This document shows positions 55,577 through 64,000 of a DNA stretch of 64,000 bases, piece by piece. Position 1 is the stretch's first letter; every line of letters starts with the position of its first letter. Below the pieces are notes generated by a model. It was not told the DNA's origin, did not search any database, and worked only from the letters and a program-made list of their open reading frames with translations. Source of the stretch: Siminovitchia fortis (GTDB taxonomy: Bacteria; Bacillota; Bacilli; Bacillales; Bacillaceae_C); assembly GCF_003605365.2 (NCBI RefSeq), contig NZ_QYTU02000004.1, forward strand, positions 1 through 64,000, read 5' to 3'. A program made the translations under genes and the position numbers.

Positions 55577-55894
55577 GTGTTTCCTAAAGAAGCGATTTAT
55601 GTGGTTGGTGACAGTAAGACAGCATCCAACAACCCTATTATGCAGCAATATAATGCATATTTCATTGGTTTGGTTGTCGACACCAGGAATCATGAAATAT
55701 TAGAAGTGGAATGTTCTTCTACTATTCCACTTACTTCCAAGTTTGTTAAATCATTATTTACCGGCAGGTTTATGCATGAGCAGGAGGAAATTATTTCAGA
55801 AATCGAAAGCCGGTACTTTGGTTCCTCGCAAAAAGCGCTGATTGTCGCTTTCAAAAATGCTCTTATTAAATATAATCAGCTTATTTCAGGTTAG
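55577..55894 (+). CDS. DUF3870 family protein
   Basis: A 105-residue cytoplasmic protein. The pattern AIYVVGDSKTASNNPI, ..GLVVDTRNHEILEVECSSTIPLT.., FVKSLFTGRF fits DUF3870 (often annotated near amino-acid or propanoate catabolism). GTG 55577 with GGAGG. A 195-bp leader with no recognised element precedes it. Function unknown. Confidence 0.8.
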   Translation: MFPKEAIYVVGDSKTASNNPIMQQYNAYFIGLVVDTRNHEILEVECSSTIPLTSKFVKSLFTGRFMHEQEEIISEIESRYFGSSQKALIVAFKNALIKYNQLISG

Positions 55895-55918
55895 CTGCTT
55901 CATTTGTTATTCGCAAGT

Positions 55919-55968
55919 GAAATCCAGCTGTTAGAGAATTTTCTGTCTCTAATGGCTGGATTTTTTTA
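55919..55968 (+). terminator. Terminator after the DUF3870 gene
   Basis: AAATCCAGC.TGTTAGAGA pairs with TCTCTAA.TGGCTGGATTT, then TTTTT. Confidence 0.8.
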
Positions 55969-56012
55969 TTTATTAACAAACAGAAATCTCGGAAATAAAT
56001 TAAATCATTTAT

Positions 56013-56282
56013 GTCAAACGCAATAGCGATATTGAAAACTGTCTGTTCCATCAGCTGCAAACCTTCTGCTACCTGGATCACCGTTTTGTGGACGGCCTGC
56101 ATGCCATCACCGCCTGCATTTACCTGCAGATGGTCGCCTTTAACTTGTGGCAGCTGTATCTATTCAGATATTTACGGAAATATGATCAGATGAAGGACCC
56201 GCAAGTGGCCGTGGCTGAAAGAATGAGGATAGAATGTGAATTTGATCCGTGGATAATTTTTCTTATTTTGGGAGTATATTGA
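56013..56282 (+). pseudogene. C-terminal remnant of a transposase
   Basis: An open frame of 89 codons without a start, reading as a DDE-transposase end: DIENCLFHQL, HRFVDGLHAITACIYLQMVAFNLWQLY, then YLRKYDQ. The N-terminal domain and the catalytic core are missing. No terminal repeats are visible. Its stop overlaps the -35 box of the dpp promoter. Confidence 0.6.
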
Positions 56283-56307
56283 ATAATTTGTTTATTTATT
56301 TTATAAT
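56279..56307 (+). promoter_or_regulatory. Sigma-A promoter of the dpp-ykf operon
   Basis: TTGAAT at 56279-56284, 17 bp, TATAAT at 56302-56307, 29 bp before the dppA start with AAAGGAGAGAG. The B. subtilis operon is repressed by CodY and AbrB; I did not find a clear CodY box here. Confidence 0.7.
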
Positions 56308-56335
56308 AAAATAATATTTTAAAAGGAGAGAGACT

Positions 56336-57160
56336 ATGAACCTTTATATCTCTGTCGACATGGAGGGCATCACAGGCCTCGTCGACCACACCCACGTGGA
56401 TTCGGACAAGCACAATTATGAACGAAGCCGGATCATGATGACGGATGAAGCCAACCATGTGATTGCGACCGCGTTTGACCAAGGGGCGAAGGAAGTCGTC
56501 GTCAATGATAGTCATTCAAAGATGAATAATCTTTTAATCGAAAGGCTTCACCCGGAAACTCAATTAATTACCGGTGATGTGAAACCGTTTTCAATGGTTC
56601 AAGGACTTGATGAGACGTTTGCCGGTGCCATTTTTACCGGCTACCATGCCCGTGCAGCCCAGCCCGGAGTGATGACCCACTCGATGATTTTTGGTGTTCG
56701 CAACATGTTTATTAATGATGTGGCCGTTGGCGAGTTGGGGTTCAATGCCTATGTCGCTGGTTATTACGGTGTTCCTGTGATTATGGTTTCCGGAGATGAT
56801 CAGGCAGCACTTGAAGCAGAACAGTTAATCCCAAATGTGACGACCGCAGTGGTCAAGGAAGCCATTTCCCGTTCTGCAGCCAAATCATTAACACCGGCTA
56901 AAGCAGAGGAGCTGCTAAAAGAAAAAACGGCACAAGCGATTAAGAACCGCCATCACGTTAAACCGCTGACCCCGCCTGATAAACCGTTGTTAAGCATCGA
57001 ATTTACCAATTATGGTGAAGCGGAGTGGGCGAATTTAATGCCGGGGACGGAGATGGTGCCAGGAACAGCGATTGTCCGTTTTCAAGCCAAAGATATTCTT
57101 GAAGCCTACCAAGCGATGCTTGTCATGACGGAACTTGCGATGCGAACAACATTCTGTTAG
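56336..57160 (+). CDS. dppA: D-aminopeptidase DppA
   Basis: A 274-residue zinc peptidase (M55) that forms a decameric ring and cleaves N-terminal D-amino acids, such as D-Ala-D-Ala. The zinc-binding DMEGITG (Asp8, Glu10) and HTHVD, the later HS (VVVNDSHSKMNN) and FTGYHARAA block are intact. Length as in B. subtilis (274). First gene of the operon. Confidence 0.95.
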   Translation: MNLYISVDMEGITGLVDHTHVDSDKHNYERSRIMMTDEANHVIATAFDQGAKEVVVNDSHSKMNNLLIERLHPETQLITGDVKPFSMVQGLDETFAGAIFTGYHARAAQPGVMTHSMIFGVRNMFINDVAVGELGFNAYVAGYYGVPVIMVSGDDQAALEAEQLIPNVTTAVVKEAISRSAAKSLTPAKAEELLKEKTAQAIKNRHHVKPLTPPDKPLLSIEFTNYGEAEWANLMPGTEMVPGTAIVRFQAKDILEAYQAMLVMTELAMRTTFC

Positions 57161-57173
57161 GGAAGTGGTCATC

Positions 57174-58106
57174 ATGAATACATATTTTATAAAACGTTTT
57201 GTGGCCATGATTATTACGTTATGGCTGATTATTACCGGAACATTTTTCTTAATGCATTCTGTTCCGGGATCGCCTTTTAACGAAGAGAGAACAACGAATG
57301 AAGCCATACAAAAAAACCTTGAATCTTACTATCAATTGGATAAGCCGCTCATTGTGCAGTACGGCAATTATTTAGTATCACTTGTTCAGGGTGACCTTGG
57401 ACCATCTATCAAAAAACCCGGCCAAACAGTAAATGGTCTGCTTGGCAGAGGGTTTCCCGTATCATTTGAATTGGGGATGTATACGCTGATTGTGGCGATT
57501 ATTTCCGGGATTGTCTTAGGGGTAGTGGCCGCCCTAAGGCATAACGGCTGGATTGACTACCTGGCAATGAGCATGGCCGTATTGGGAATCTCCATTCCGA
57601 ACTTTGTCATGGCGACGGTGCTCATTCAACAATTGGCTGTCAATATCCCAATATTTCCGGTGGCGACATGGTCTAGTCCAAAACATATGGTGTTGCCAAT
57701 TTTGGCCCTGGCAACCGGCCCTATGGCCATTATTGCACGGTTAACTAGGACAAGCATGCTGGAAGTGTTAACCCAGGATTATATAAAAACGGCAAAAGCA
57801 AAGGGATTGTCGCCAGCGAAAATCGTCATTAAACATGCTTTGCGAAATGCCCTCTTGCCGGTCGTGACAGTTCTTGGTTCTTTAGCGGCAAGCATTTTAA
57901 CCGGAACATTTGTCATTGAAAAAATATTTGCGATTCCCGGCATGGGAAAGTATTTTGTCGACAGCATCAATAACCGGGATTACCCGGTCATTATGGGTAC
58001 CACTGTTTTTTATAGTGCTTTATTAATTTTCATGTTGTTCTTAGTAGATTTAGCCTATGGATTCCTGGATCCCCGAATAAAGCTCCATAAAAAGGAGGCG
58101 AAATGA
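57174..58106 (+). CDS. dppB: Dipeptide ABC transporter permease DppB
   Basis: A 310-residue permease with six helices. Family marks: FFLMHSVPGSPF near the N-terminus and RLTRTSMLEVLTQDYIKTAKAKGLSPAKIV, the coupling loop. ATG 57174 with AGGGAAG; the upstream extension into dppA is not supported. Overlaps dppC by 4 bp. Confidence 0.93.
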   Translation: MNTYFIKRFVAMIITLWLIITGTFFLMHSVPGSPFNEERTTNEAIQKNLESYYQLDKPLIVQYGNYLVSLVQGDLGPSIKKPGQTVNGLLGRGFPVSFELGMYTLIVAIISGIVLGVVAALRHNGWIDYLAMSMAVLGISIPNFVMATVLIQQLAVNIPIFPVATWSSPKHMVLPILALATGPMAIIARLTRTSMLEVLTQDYIKTAKAKGLSPAKIVIKHALRNALLPVVTVLGSLAASILTGTFVIEKIFAIPGMGKYFVDSINNRDYPVIMGTTVFYSALLIFMLFLVDLAYGFLDPRIKLHKKEAK

Positions 58107-59059
58107 TGGAACTGCGCAAACAGGAAGAGCGGGATATTTCGCCTGAAATACCTGATGAATGGTTTGTGCCGAAAGTCCATGACGAAAAGCAAGCAGAAGC
58201 AGTCGTAAGACCGAGCTTATCCTATTGGAAGGACTCATGGCATCGCCTGGTGAAAAACAAATTAGCCATGGCCGGTTTGATTTTCCTCCTATTTCTAGCT
58301 TTGCTGGCTATTTTCGGCCCGATGTTTTCACCCTATTCTGTTGAAACGCAAAAATTAACGCAGCAAAATCTCCCTCCATCGAGCAAGTATTGGTTTGGAA
58401 CAGATGACCTGGGCAGAGATGTGTTTACCAGAACATGCTATGGGGCAAGAATTTCCTTATTTGTCGGGTTTATGGCGGCTATAATTGACTTTCTGATCGG
58501 GGTCACATATGGCGGGATTGCCGGTTATAAAGGCGGACGGGTTGATAATTGGATGATGCGGTTTGTTGAAATCTTGTATGGCCTGCCTTATTTACTAGTT
58601 GTCATTCTTGTCATGGTCGTGATTGGCCCTGGTTTAACCACTATTATTCTCGCACTATCGATTACCGGCTGGGTCGGAATGGCGCGAATTGTCAGAGGGC
58701 AGGTTCTGCAAATTAAAAACTATGAATTTGTGCTGGCTTCGCAAACGTTTGGCACGAAAACATCGCGGATTATCCGCAAAAATCTTTTGCCAAACACGAT
58801 GGGGCCGATTATCGTGCAAATGACACTGACGATTCCATCGGCGATTTTTGCGGAAGCTTTCTTAAGCTTTATCGGTCTTGGCATCCAAGCGCCGCATGCC
58901 AGCTGGGGAGTAATGGCGAATGACGGTTTATCGACGATTCTGTCAGGTTACTGGTGGCGCTTGTTCTTCCCAACTTTGTTTATTTCATTAACAATGTTTG
59001 CATTTAATGTTTTAGGCGACGGGCTACAGGATGCCCTTGATCCGAAACTAAGGAGGTAG
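58103..59059 (+). CDS. dppC: Dipeptide ABC transporter permease DppC
   Basis: A 318-residue permease with N-terminal cytosolic extension (about 45 residues) and six helices. Visible are YWFGTDDLGRDVFTRTCYGARISL and the coupling loop REQVLQIKNYEFVLASQ-like (GQVLQIKNYEFVLASQTFG). AAAGGAGG site. Confidence 0.93.
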   Translation: MMELRKQEERDISPEIPDEWFVPKVHDEKQAEAVVRPSLSYWKDSWHRLVKNKLAMAGLIFLLFLALLAIFGPMFSPYSVETQKLTQQNLPPSSKYWFGTDDLGRDVFTRTCYGARISLFVGFMAAIIDFLIGVTYGGIAGYKGGRVDNWMMRFVEILYGLPYLLVVILVMVVIGPGLTTIILALSITGWVGMARIVRGQVLQIKNYEFVLASQTFGTKTSRIIRKNLLPNTMGPIIVQMTLTIPSAIFAEAFLSFIGLGIQAPHASWGVMANDGLSTILSGYWWRLFFPTLFISLTMFAFNVLGDGLQDALDPKLRR

Positions 59060-59063
59060 CTTC

Positions 59064-60059
59064 ATGGAAAAAATCCTGCAGGTGAAGGATCTGCATGTAT
59101 CATTTAAAACCTATGGCGGGGAAGTCAAAGCCGTACGCGGTGTCAGCTTTGATTTGCATAAAGGTGAAACATTGGCGATTGTCGGTGAATCCGGCTGTGG
59201 GAAAAGCGTAACCTCGCAAAGTATTATGAGACTGATCCCAGAACCGCCCGGCAGGATTGCAGGCGGGGAAATTATATATAAAGATAAAGATTTAATCAAG
59301 TTAAAGGAGCCTGAACTGAGAAAAATCCGCGGTGCTTATATTTCAATGATATTTCAAGATCCGATGACGGCGTTAAATCCGACACTTACAATCGGTGACC
59401 AAATTACAGAAGGAATTCGCCAGCATGAGGACATTTCCCGGGATGAAGCCAAGCAGAAGGCGATTGAGATGCTGGCGCTCGTCGGCATTCCTAACCCGGA
59501 AATCCGCTTGAAACAATATCCGCATCAGTTCAGCGGCGGGATGCGCCAGAGGATTGTGATTGCGATGGCACTCGTTTGTGAACCTGATGTACTGATAGCG
59601 GATGAACCGACAACGGCACTTGATGTCACCATTCAAGCACAAATTCTCGAACTATTCCGGGATATTCAAAAGAAAATCGGTGTTTCGATTATTTTAATCA
59701 CGCATGATTTGGGGGTTGTTGCACAGGTTGCCGATAGAATTGCTGTCATGTACGCTGGCAAGATTGTCGAACTCGGGTCAAGGCGGGAGATATTTTATCA
59801 GCCGCAGCACCCCTATACAAAGGGATTGCTTCAATCCGTACCGCGCTTGGATATGGTCAAGGGTGACTTGATTCCGATTCCGGGAACACCACCGGATTTA
59901 TTTGCACCGCCGGTTGGCTGTGCCTTTAGTGCCCGCTGTCCGTTTGCGATGGAAGTGTGCAGCCGCGTCTATCCGTTTCAATACCATGTAAGCGACCAGC
60001 ATCAAGTCGATTGTTGGCTGCAGGATGAACGGGCGAGAAAATTGGTTTCAACATTTTAA
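59064..60059 (+). CDS. dppD: Dipeptide ABC transporter ATPase DppD
   Basis: A 331-residue ATPase of the Opp/Dpp family. Walker [11 protein letters not shown]-loop [13 protein letters not shown], signature [15 protein letters not shown], Walker [15 protein letters not shown], switch His ITHDLG. The C-terminal oligopeptide-ABC extension keeps Cys residues ([15 protein letters not shown]) that may bind an Fe-S cluster or metal. No DppF partner is present, so DppD works as a homodimer, as in B. subtilis. Confidence 0.95.
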   Translation: MEKILQVKDLHVSFKTYGGEVKAVRGVSFDLHKGETLAIVGESGCGKSVTSQSIMRLIPEPPGRIAGGEIIYKDKDLIKLKEPELRKIRGAYISMIFQDPMTALNPTLTIGDQITEGIRQHEDISRDEAKQKAIEMLALVGIPNPEIRLKQYPHQFSGGMRQRIVIAMALVCEPDVLIADEPTTALDVTIQAQILELFRDIQKKIGVSIILITHDLGVVAQVADRIAVMYAGKIVELGSRREIFYQPQHPYTKGLLQSVPRLDMVKGDLIPIPGTPPDLFAPPVGCAFSARCPFAMEVCSRVYPFQYHVSDQHQVDCWLQDERARKLVSTF

Positions 60060-60088
60060 CATAATACTAATTTATAAGGGGGAGGAAC

Positions 60089-61720
60089 ATGAAAAAGTTG
60101 ATGATAATGTTGGCTGCCATCATGCTTCTAATTTCTTTGTCGGCATGTACAGCCAACAAGGATGCCGGCAGTGAACCAAAAGACAATGGGAAAGAAAAGA
60201 CCGCGGATAAGGGAGAAAAGGTTCTTTATTTAAATAATGGACAAGAGCCCACATCATTTGACCCGCCGATTGGCTTTGATGCTGTGTCTTACAATGCTTT
60301 AAACAATATTATGGAAGGGCTTACGCGGTTGGATGAAAGCCATGAGCCGCAGCCTGCAACGGCAGAAAAATGGGACATTTCCCAAGACGGTAAAACCTAC
60401 ACATTCCATATTCGTGAAAATGCCAAATGGTCAAACGGTGATGATGTAACGGCCGATGATTTCGTTTATGCCTGGAAACGCCTGTTGGATCCGAATACCG
60501 GTTCTGCTGCTGCTTTTTTAGGCTACTTTATTGAAGGCGGCGAAGAGTATAACGATGGAAAAGGCTCTGCTGACGATGTCAAGGTGAAAGCGATTGACAA
60601 AAAAACGTTGGAAGTAACACTGATGAGCCCGCAGGCTTATTTCCTAAGTGTCATTGCCAACCCTTGTTTTTTCCCAATCAATGAAAAAGTCGCAAAAGAC
60701 AATCCAAACTGGTTTAACGAGGCCGGCACATTTGTCAGCAATGGACCGTTCAAGTTGGCTGAATGGAATCATGACAGTGATTTTACAATGGTAAAGAATG
60801 ACCAATACTGGGATGTCAACAATGTGAAACTGGATAAAGTTCATTGGGCAATGGTCGATGATCCAAATACGGAATATCAAATGTTTACGACAGGTGAACT
60901 CGATACAACCGATATTCCGGCGGAACTGGCCGACAAGCTGTTTAAAGAGGAGAATGTCGAGATAGAGGATCAGGCAGGACTCTATTTCTACCGCTTTAAT
61001 GTAACAAAAGAACCATTCCAAAATAAAAATATCCGTAAGGCCTTCGCGTTAGCAGTTGACCAAAAGCAAATGGTTGAACTTGTAACGAAGAACCAGGAGA
61101 AACCTGCTTATGGCTTTGTTTCCTATGGATTTAAAGATTCACAAGGCAATGATTTCCGTGAAAAGAATGGCGATCTGATTAAAACCGATCCAGCAAAAGC
61201 AAAAGAATTATTGAAAAAAGGAATGGAAGAAGAAGGATATTCGAAGCTGCCGGAAGTCACTTTAACTTATAACACACTCGACGAGCATAAGAAAATTGCC
61301 GAGGCTCTGCAGCAAATGTTTAAAGAGAACCTGGACGTTGATGTAAAGCTGGCCAACTTGGAAAGCAGCGTATTTGTAGAAGATCAAAAAGCACTGAAAT
61401 TCCAATTTTCACGCAGTTCATTCCTTGCTGACTATGCCGATCCAATCAACTTCCTGGAGAACTTTATCACCGGTTCCCCAATGAACCGTACAGGCTGGAG
61501 CAATAAGGAGTTTGATCAAGTTATTAAAGCAGCAAAACATGAAAAAGATGAAGCAAAACGTTATGAAATGATGTATAAAGCGGAAAAAATCTTGTTGGAT
61601 GAAGCACCAATTGTTCCAATTCATTTTTACAACCAACCATATTTACAAAATAAAGATGTCACCGGCATCGTCCGCCACCCTGTAGGCTATTTAGAACTAA
61701 AATGGGCTGAAAAGAAATAA
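60089..61720 (+). CDS. dppE: Dipeptide-binding lipoprotein DppE
   Basis: A 543-residue peptide-binding lipoprotein (SBP_bac_5). The signal peptide ends LISLSAC. Visible are LYLNNGQEPTSFDPPIGFD, ADDFVYAWKRLLDP, and FVSNGPFKLAEWNHDSDFTMVKN in parts. Its ligands in B. subtilis are dipeptides and murein tripeptide. Followed by an attenuator-like hairpin. Confidence 0.93.
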   Translation: MKKLMIMLAAIMLLISLSACTANKDAGSEPKDNGKEKTADKGEKVLYLNNGQEPTSFDPPIGFDAVSYNALNNIMEGLTRLDESHEPQPATAEKWDISQDGKTYTFHIRENAKWSNGDDVTADDFVYAWKRLLDPNTGSAAAFLGYFIEGGEEYNDGKGSADDVKVKAIDKKTLEVTLMSPQAYFLSVIANPCFFPINEKVAKDNPNWFNEAGTFVSNGPFKLAEWNHDSDFTMVKNDQYWDVNNVKLDKVHWAMVDDPNTEYQMFTTGELDTTDIPAELADKLFKEENVEIEDQAGLYFYRFNVTKEPFQNKNIRKAFALAVDQKQMVELVTKNQEKPAYGFVSYGFKDSQGNDFREKNGDLIKTDPAKAKELLKKGMEEEGYSKLPEVTLTYNTLDEHKKIAEALQQMFKENLDVDVKLANLESSVFVEDQKALKFQFSRSSFLADYADPINFLENFITGSPMNRTGWSNKEFDQVIKAAKHEKDEAKRYEMMYKAEKILLDEAPIVPIHFYNQPYLQNKDVTGIVRHPVGYLELKWAEKK

Positions 61721-61726
61721 TCTGCT

Positions 61727-61762
61727 AAAAGGGGGTGTTCGATTGGAACATCCCTTTTACCC
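61727..61762 (+). terminator. Hairpin between dppE and ykfA
   Basis: AAAAGGG.GGTGTTC pairs with GAACATC.CCTTTT, followed by ACCC. It may end part of the transcripts so that the binding protein exceeds the ykf enzymes. Confidence 0.55.
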
Positions 61763-61791
61763 ATCTATCATAGACTAGAAGAAAGGGGGGC

Positions 61792-62721
61792 ATGATCTTG
61801 CCGTTTATCAAACCATTTCGTTTGCAAGAAAGGGATACCGTTGCGGTGATTGCACCGGCAAGTCCGCCGAACCTTGACAATCTTGAGCGGGGAATTGAGT
61901 TTTTACAAGGACTTGGATTAAACGTGATAAGAGGAAAAAGCCTCACTAACATAAACGGTTATTTGGCAGGGACAGATGAGGAGCGGCTGCAAGATTTACA
62001 TGAAGCGTTTCTGGATCCTGAGGTTAAGGCAATTATATGTGCCTGCGGCGGATATGGTACTGGCAGGATTGCCGCCACGATTGATTACGAAATGATTCGT
62101 CATCACCCAAAAATTTTCTGGGGCTATAGTGATATTACTTTTTTACATACAGCCATCAGGCAGGAGGCCGGTCTCGTGACCTTCCATGGTCCAATGCTTG
62201 GGTCGGATATAGGCAAGGAAGATACCCATCCATTATCGAAAAAATGCTTTCAGCAAATATTTCAGCCGACAGAATGGTCCTATACGGAAGACATTTCACC
62301 GCTTGAAGTGTTAGTGGAAGGTAAAGCGGACGGGCCGTTAGTCGGCGGAAACCTATCATTGCTAGTAAGTACACTTGGAACAAAGTTTGAAATCGACACG
62401 AAGGATAAACTTTTATTGATTGAAGATGTCAATGAGGAACCGCGCGCTGTTGACCGAATGTTGAATCAGCTTTACATGGCCGGTAAACTGGATGACGCGA
62501 GCGGGATGGTAATTGGCGATTTTGCCGACTGTATCCCGAAACGTGACTTATCGCTTGCGCTTCATGAAGTGATTGACCATTACGTAAAGCTTGCCAATAA
62601 ACCAGCCATGAAGGATTTCCAAATGGGGCACTGTAATCCGCAAATTGCGGTACCGTTGGGCGTTCAGGCGACGCTTGACACAACAGAGAAAAAGCTATCG
62701 GTAGATTCCGGCCTCATGTAA
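61792..62721 (+). CDS. ykfA: Murein tetrapeptide LD-carboxypeptidase YkfA
   Basis: A 309-residue S66 serine peptidase that removes the terminal D-Ala from L-Ala-gamma-D-Glu-meso-DAP-D-Ala. The nucleophile is in the FHGPMLGSD block of the fold (Ser in LGSD); other marks are VIAPASPPNLD, GCGGYGTGRI-like (ACGGYGTGRIAATID) and HPKIFWGYSDIT. ATG 61792 or TTG 61798; the GGGGGG site fits the TTG better in spacing. Confidence 0.9.
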   Translation: MILPFIKPFRLQERDTVAVIAPASPPNLDNLERGIEFLQGLGLNVIRGKSLTNINGYLAGTDEERLQDLHEAFLDPEVKAIICACGGYGTGRIAATIDYEMIRHHPKIFWGYSDITFLHTAIRQEAGLVTFHGPMLGSDIGKEDTHPLSKKCFQQIFQPTEWSYTEDISPLEVLVEGKADGPLVGGNLSLLVSTLGTKFEIDTKDKLLLIEDVNEEPRAVDRMLNQLYMAGKLDDASGMVIGDFADCIPKRDLSLALHEVIDHYVKLANKPAMKDFQMGHCNPQIAVPLGVQATLDTTEKKLSVDSGLM

Positions 62722-62733
62722 AGGATGATAAAG

Positions 62734-63834
62734 ATGAAGATTGAGCAAATAGAAACGTATAGAGTGGCGGTTCCGCTTCTTAATCCTTTTAAAACAGCCT
62801 TAAGAACCGTGACTGTGGCCGAATCTGTTTTGGTGAAAATAATCTGCGATAACGGGATTACCGGCTGGGGGGAAGCACCGCCGACTGTTGTCATAACAGG
62901 CGACAGCTTGCAGAGCATCGAGTCCGCCGTTCATCTGGTGATTGCACCATTTTTGAAAAATAAAAGTCTGTTAAACTATGAACTTATTTTTCAAGGACTG
63001 AAAACAGGCATGGTTGGCAATTCCAGCGCCAAAGCTGCAGTTGATATGGCACTGTATGATTGTTTGGCGCAATATTGCAAGCTGCCGCTATACCAATTTC
63101 TCGGCGGCTATAAACAGGAACTGGAAACTGATTTTACCGTGAGTGTCAACGGACCGGAGGAGATGGCCGATGACGCGGTTTCTTATATCAATCAGGGGTT
63201 CAATGTCCTAAAGGTCAAGGTTGGAAAGGATGATATCGAAACTGACCTTGAACGAATTCGGGAAATTCGAAATCGTGTCGGGAATAAGATTAAAATCCGG
63301 CTTGATGCCAACCAAGGATGGACGGCAAAAAATGCCATCAGAGCAATCCGCAAAATGGAAGACAGCGGTTTAAATATTGAGCTGGTGGAGCAGCCGGTGA
63401 AGGCGGATGATATAGAAGGCCTTAAACAAGTGACCGATCACGTTGACACGCTGATTATGGCAGACGAATCTGTGTTCACAACGAAGCAGGCATTTCAAGT
63501 CTTGAAAACAAGAAGTGCCGATTTAATTAATATTAAGATAATGAAAGCCGGTGGGATTTATCAGGCGCAAATCATCAATCAACTGGCGGAAACCTGCGGC
63601 GTTGAGTGCATGGTTGGCAGCATGATTGAAACCCATCTGGGCATTACTGCTGCGGCCCATTTTGCCGCCAGTAAGAAAAATATCACCCGTTTTGACTTTG
63701 ATGCCCCGCTCATGCTCAAGAAGAACATTATCGATGGGGGAATTCAATATCAGCAGCGGTTTATTACACTCCCGGATGAACCGGGGCTTGGAATAAAACA
63801 GGTACATGTTGAAGGGGGAATTTTACATGGATAG
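62734..63834 (+). CDS. ykfB: L-Ala-D/L-Glu epimerase YkfB
   Basis: A 366-residue enolase-superfamily enzyme converting L-Ala-D-Glu to L-Ala-L-Glu. The base Lys is in VLKVKVG (KxK), metal ligands in RLDANQGW, LVEQPV and MADES, and the second Lys in INIKIMKAGG. ATG 62734 with AAAGG; a nearer ATG at 62725 is poorly spaced. Overlaps ykfC by 8 bp. Confidence 0.93.
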   Translation: MKIEQIETYRVAVPLLNPFKTALRTVTVAESVLVKIICDNGITGWGEAPPTVVITGDSLQSIESAVHLVIAPFLKNKSLLNYELIFQGLKTGMVGNSSAKAAVDMALYDCLAQYCKLPLYQFLGGYKQELETDFTVSVNGPEEMADDAVSYINQGFNVLKVKVGKDDIETDLERIREIRNRVGNKIKIRLDANQGWTAKNAIRAIRKMEDSGLNIELVEQPVKADDIEGLKQVTDHVDTLIMADESVFTTKQAFQVLKTRSADLINIKIMKAGGIYQAQIINQLAETCGVECMVGSMIETHLGITAAAHFAASKKNITRFDFDAPLMLKKNIIDGGIQYQQRFITLPDEPGLGIKQVHVEGGILHG

Positions 63835-64000
63835 AAGGCTTGTCAATGTTGCCGTTGCAACTGTCTGGACATCTTATGATTCACCGCGGGAAATAGATTG
63901 GGATGCGGTAACAAATCCTGTGGACATTCCTGCATGGCTTCATCGCTTAACATATGAAACAAGGTTGGGGCTCTGTAATGATAATTTGGTACAAAGTCAA
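63827..64000 (+). CDS. ykfC: Gamma-D-glutamyl-L-lysine dipeptidyl-peptidase YkfC (5' part)
   Basis: The first 58 codons, running off the window. The start is ATG 63827 with GAAGGGGGAA. The N-terminus (VNVAVATVWTSYDSPREIDWDA) fits the SH3b domain of YkfC; the NlpC/P60 catalytic domain should lie beyond the edge. Position after ykfB matches B. subtilis. Confidence 0.85.
   Translation, partial: MDRRLVNVAVATVWTSYDSPREIDWDAVTNPVDIPAWLHRLTYETRLGLCNDNLVQSQ

Noticed and set aside
1-64000. CRISPR array or prophage
   Set aside because: No regularly spaced short repeats, cas genes, integrase or phage structural genes were seen.

Overview
The window comes from an endospore-forming Bacillaceae bacterium that is related to Bacillus but is not B. 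subtilis. Three things support this: the sporulation and germination cluster cwlD-salA-gerD-kbaA-pdaB, a Bacillus-type (yuk/yue) type VII secretion system, and the dppABCDE-ykfABC peptide operon in its B. subtilis gene order. Ribosome sites are strong AGGAGG-like, and GTG/TTG starts are common.

Layout. (1) 1-4346: PTS and amino-sugar genes: a truncated gene end, an EIIA-Glc-like protein, nagA, ptsH and ptsI. (2) 4347-4980: debris containing one copy of an imperfect repeat, a decayed coding scrap and the 5' end of a group II intron. (3) 4978-26685: a T7SS island. A lipoprotein, a frameshifted membrane protein, essA and esaA lie on the minus strand, divergent from esxA-yukD-essB-essC on the plus strand. 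Downstream is an effector module: two small helical LXG partner proteins, an LXG protein ending in a glycine zipper, three related polytopic membrane proteins (probable immunity proteins, the first one broken) separated by decayed copies of the LXG protein's 3' end, a small PH-like membrane protein, and a tandem pair of unrecognised acidic proteins. A second copy of the 4.4-kb repeat lies at 26.9 kb, so the T7SS block sits between two related repeats. (4) 27.2-35.0 kb: squalene/phytoene-synthase-like protein, type 2 IPP isomerase, amidohydrolase, TPP-riboswitch-controlled thiT, small membrane proteins, a truncated MFS gene, a lipoprotein and an NlpC/P60 hydrolase. (5) 35.2-42.9 kb: one operon with a ribose-type ABC importer, MtnK-like kinase, MtnA-like isomerase, DeoR regulator and class II aldolase. 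I read it as a 5-deoxyribose or methylthioribose salvage route (DHAP shunt). (6) 43.1-46.2 kb: polar amino-acid ABC transporter with dispersed intergenic repeats. (7) 46.3-55.4 kb: PAS-GGDEF-EAL protein, then cwlD, salA, a vWA lipoprotein, gerD, kbaA, pdaB, a small conserved protein and a tRNA-Asn/tRNA-Thr pair behind tandem promoters. (8) 55.5-64 kb: DUF3870 protein, transposase scrap, and the dpp-ykf operon, which imports and degrades murein peptides. ykfC runs off the end.

The most novel part is 17.2-25.6 kb. It looks like an LXG effector locus that keeps a chain of membrane immunity paralogues, each preceded by a piece of toxin tail, as expected if toxin tails are exchanged by recombination. 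The identification of immunity and toxin functions is inference from domain layout and gene order.
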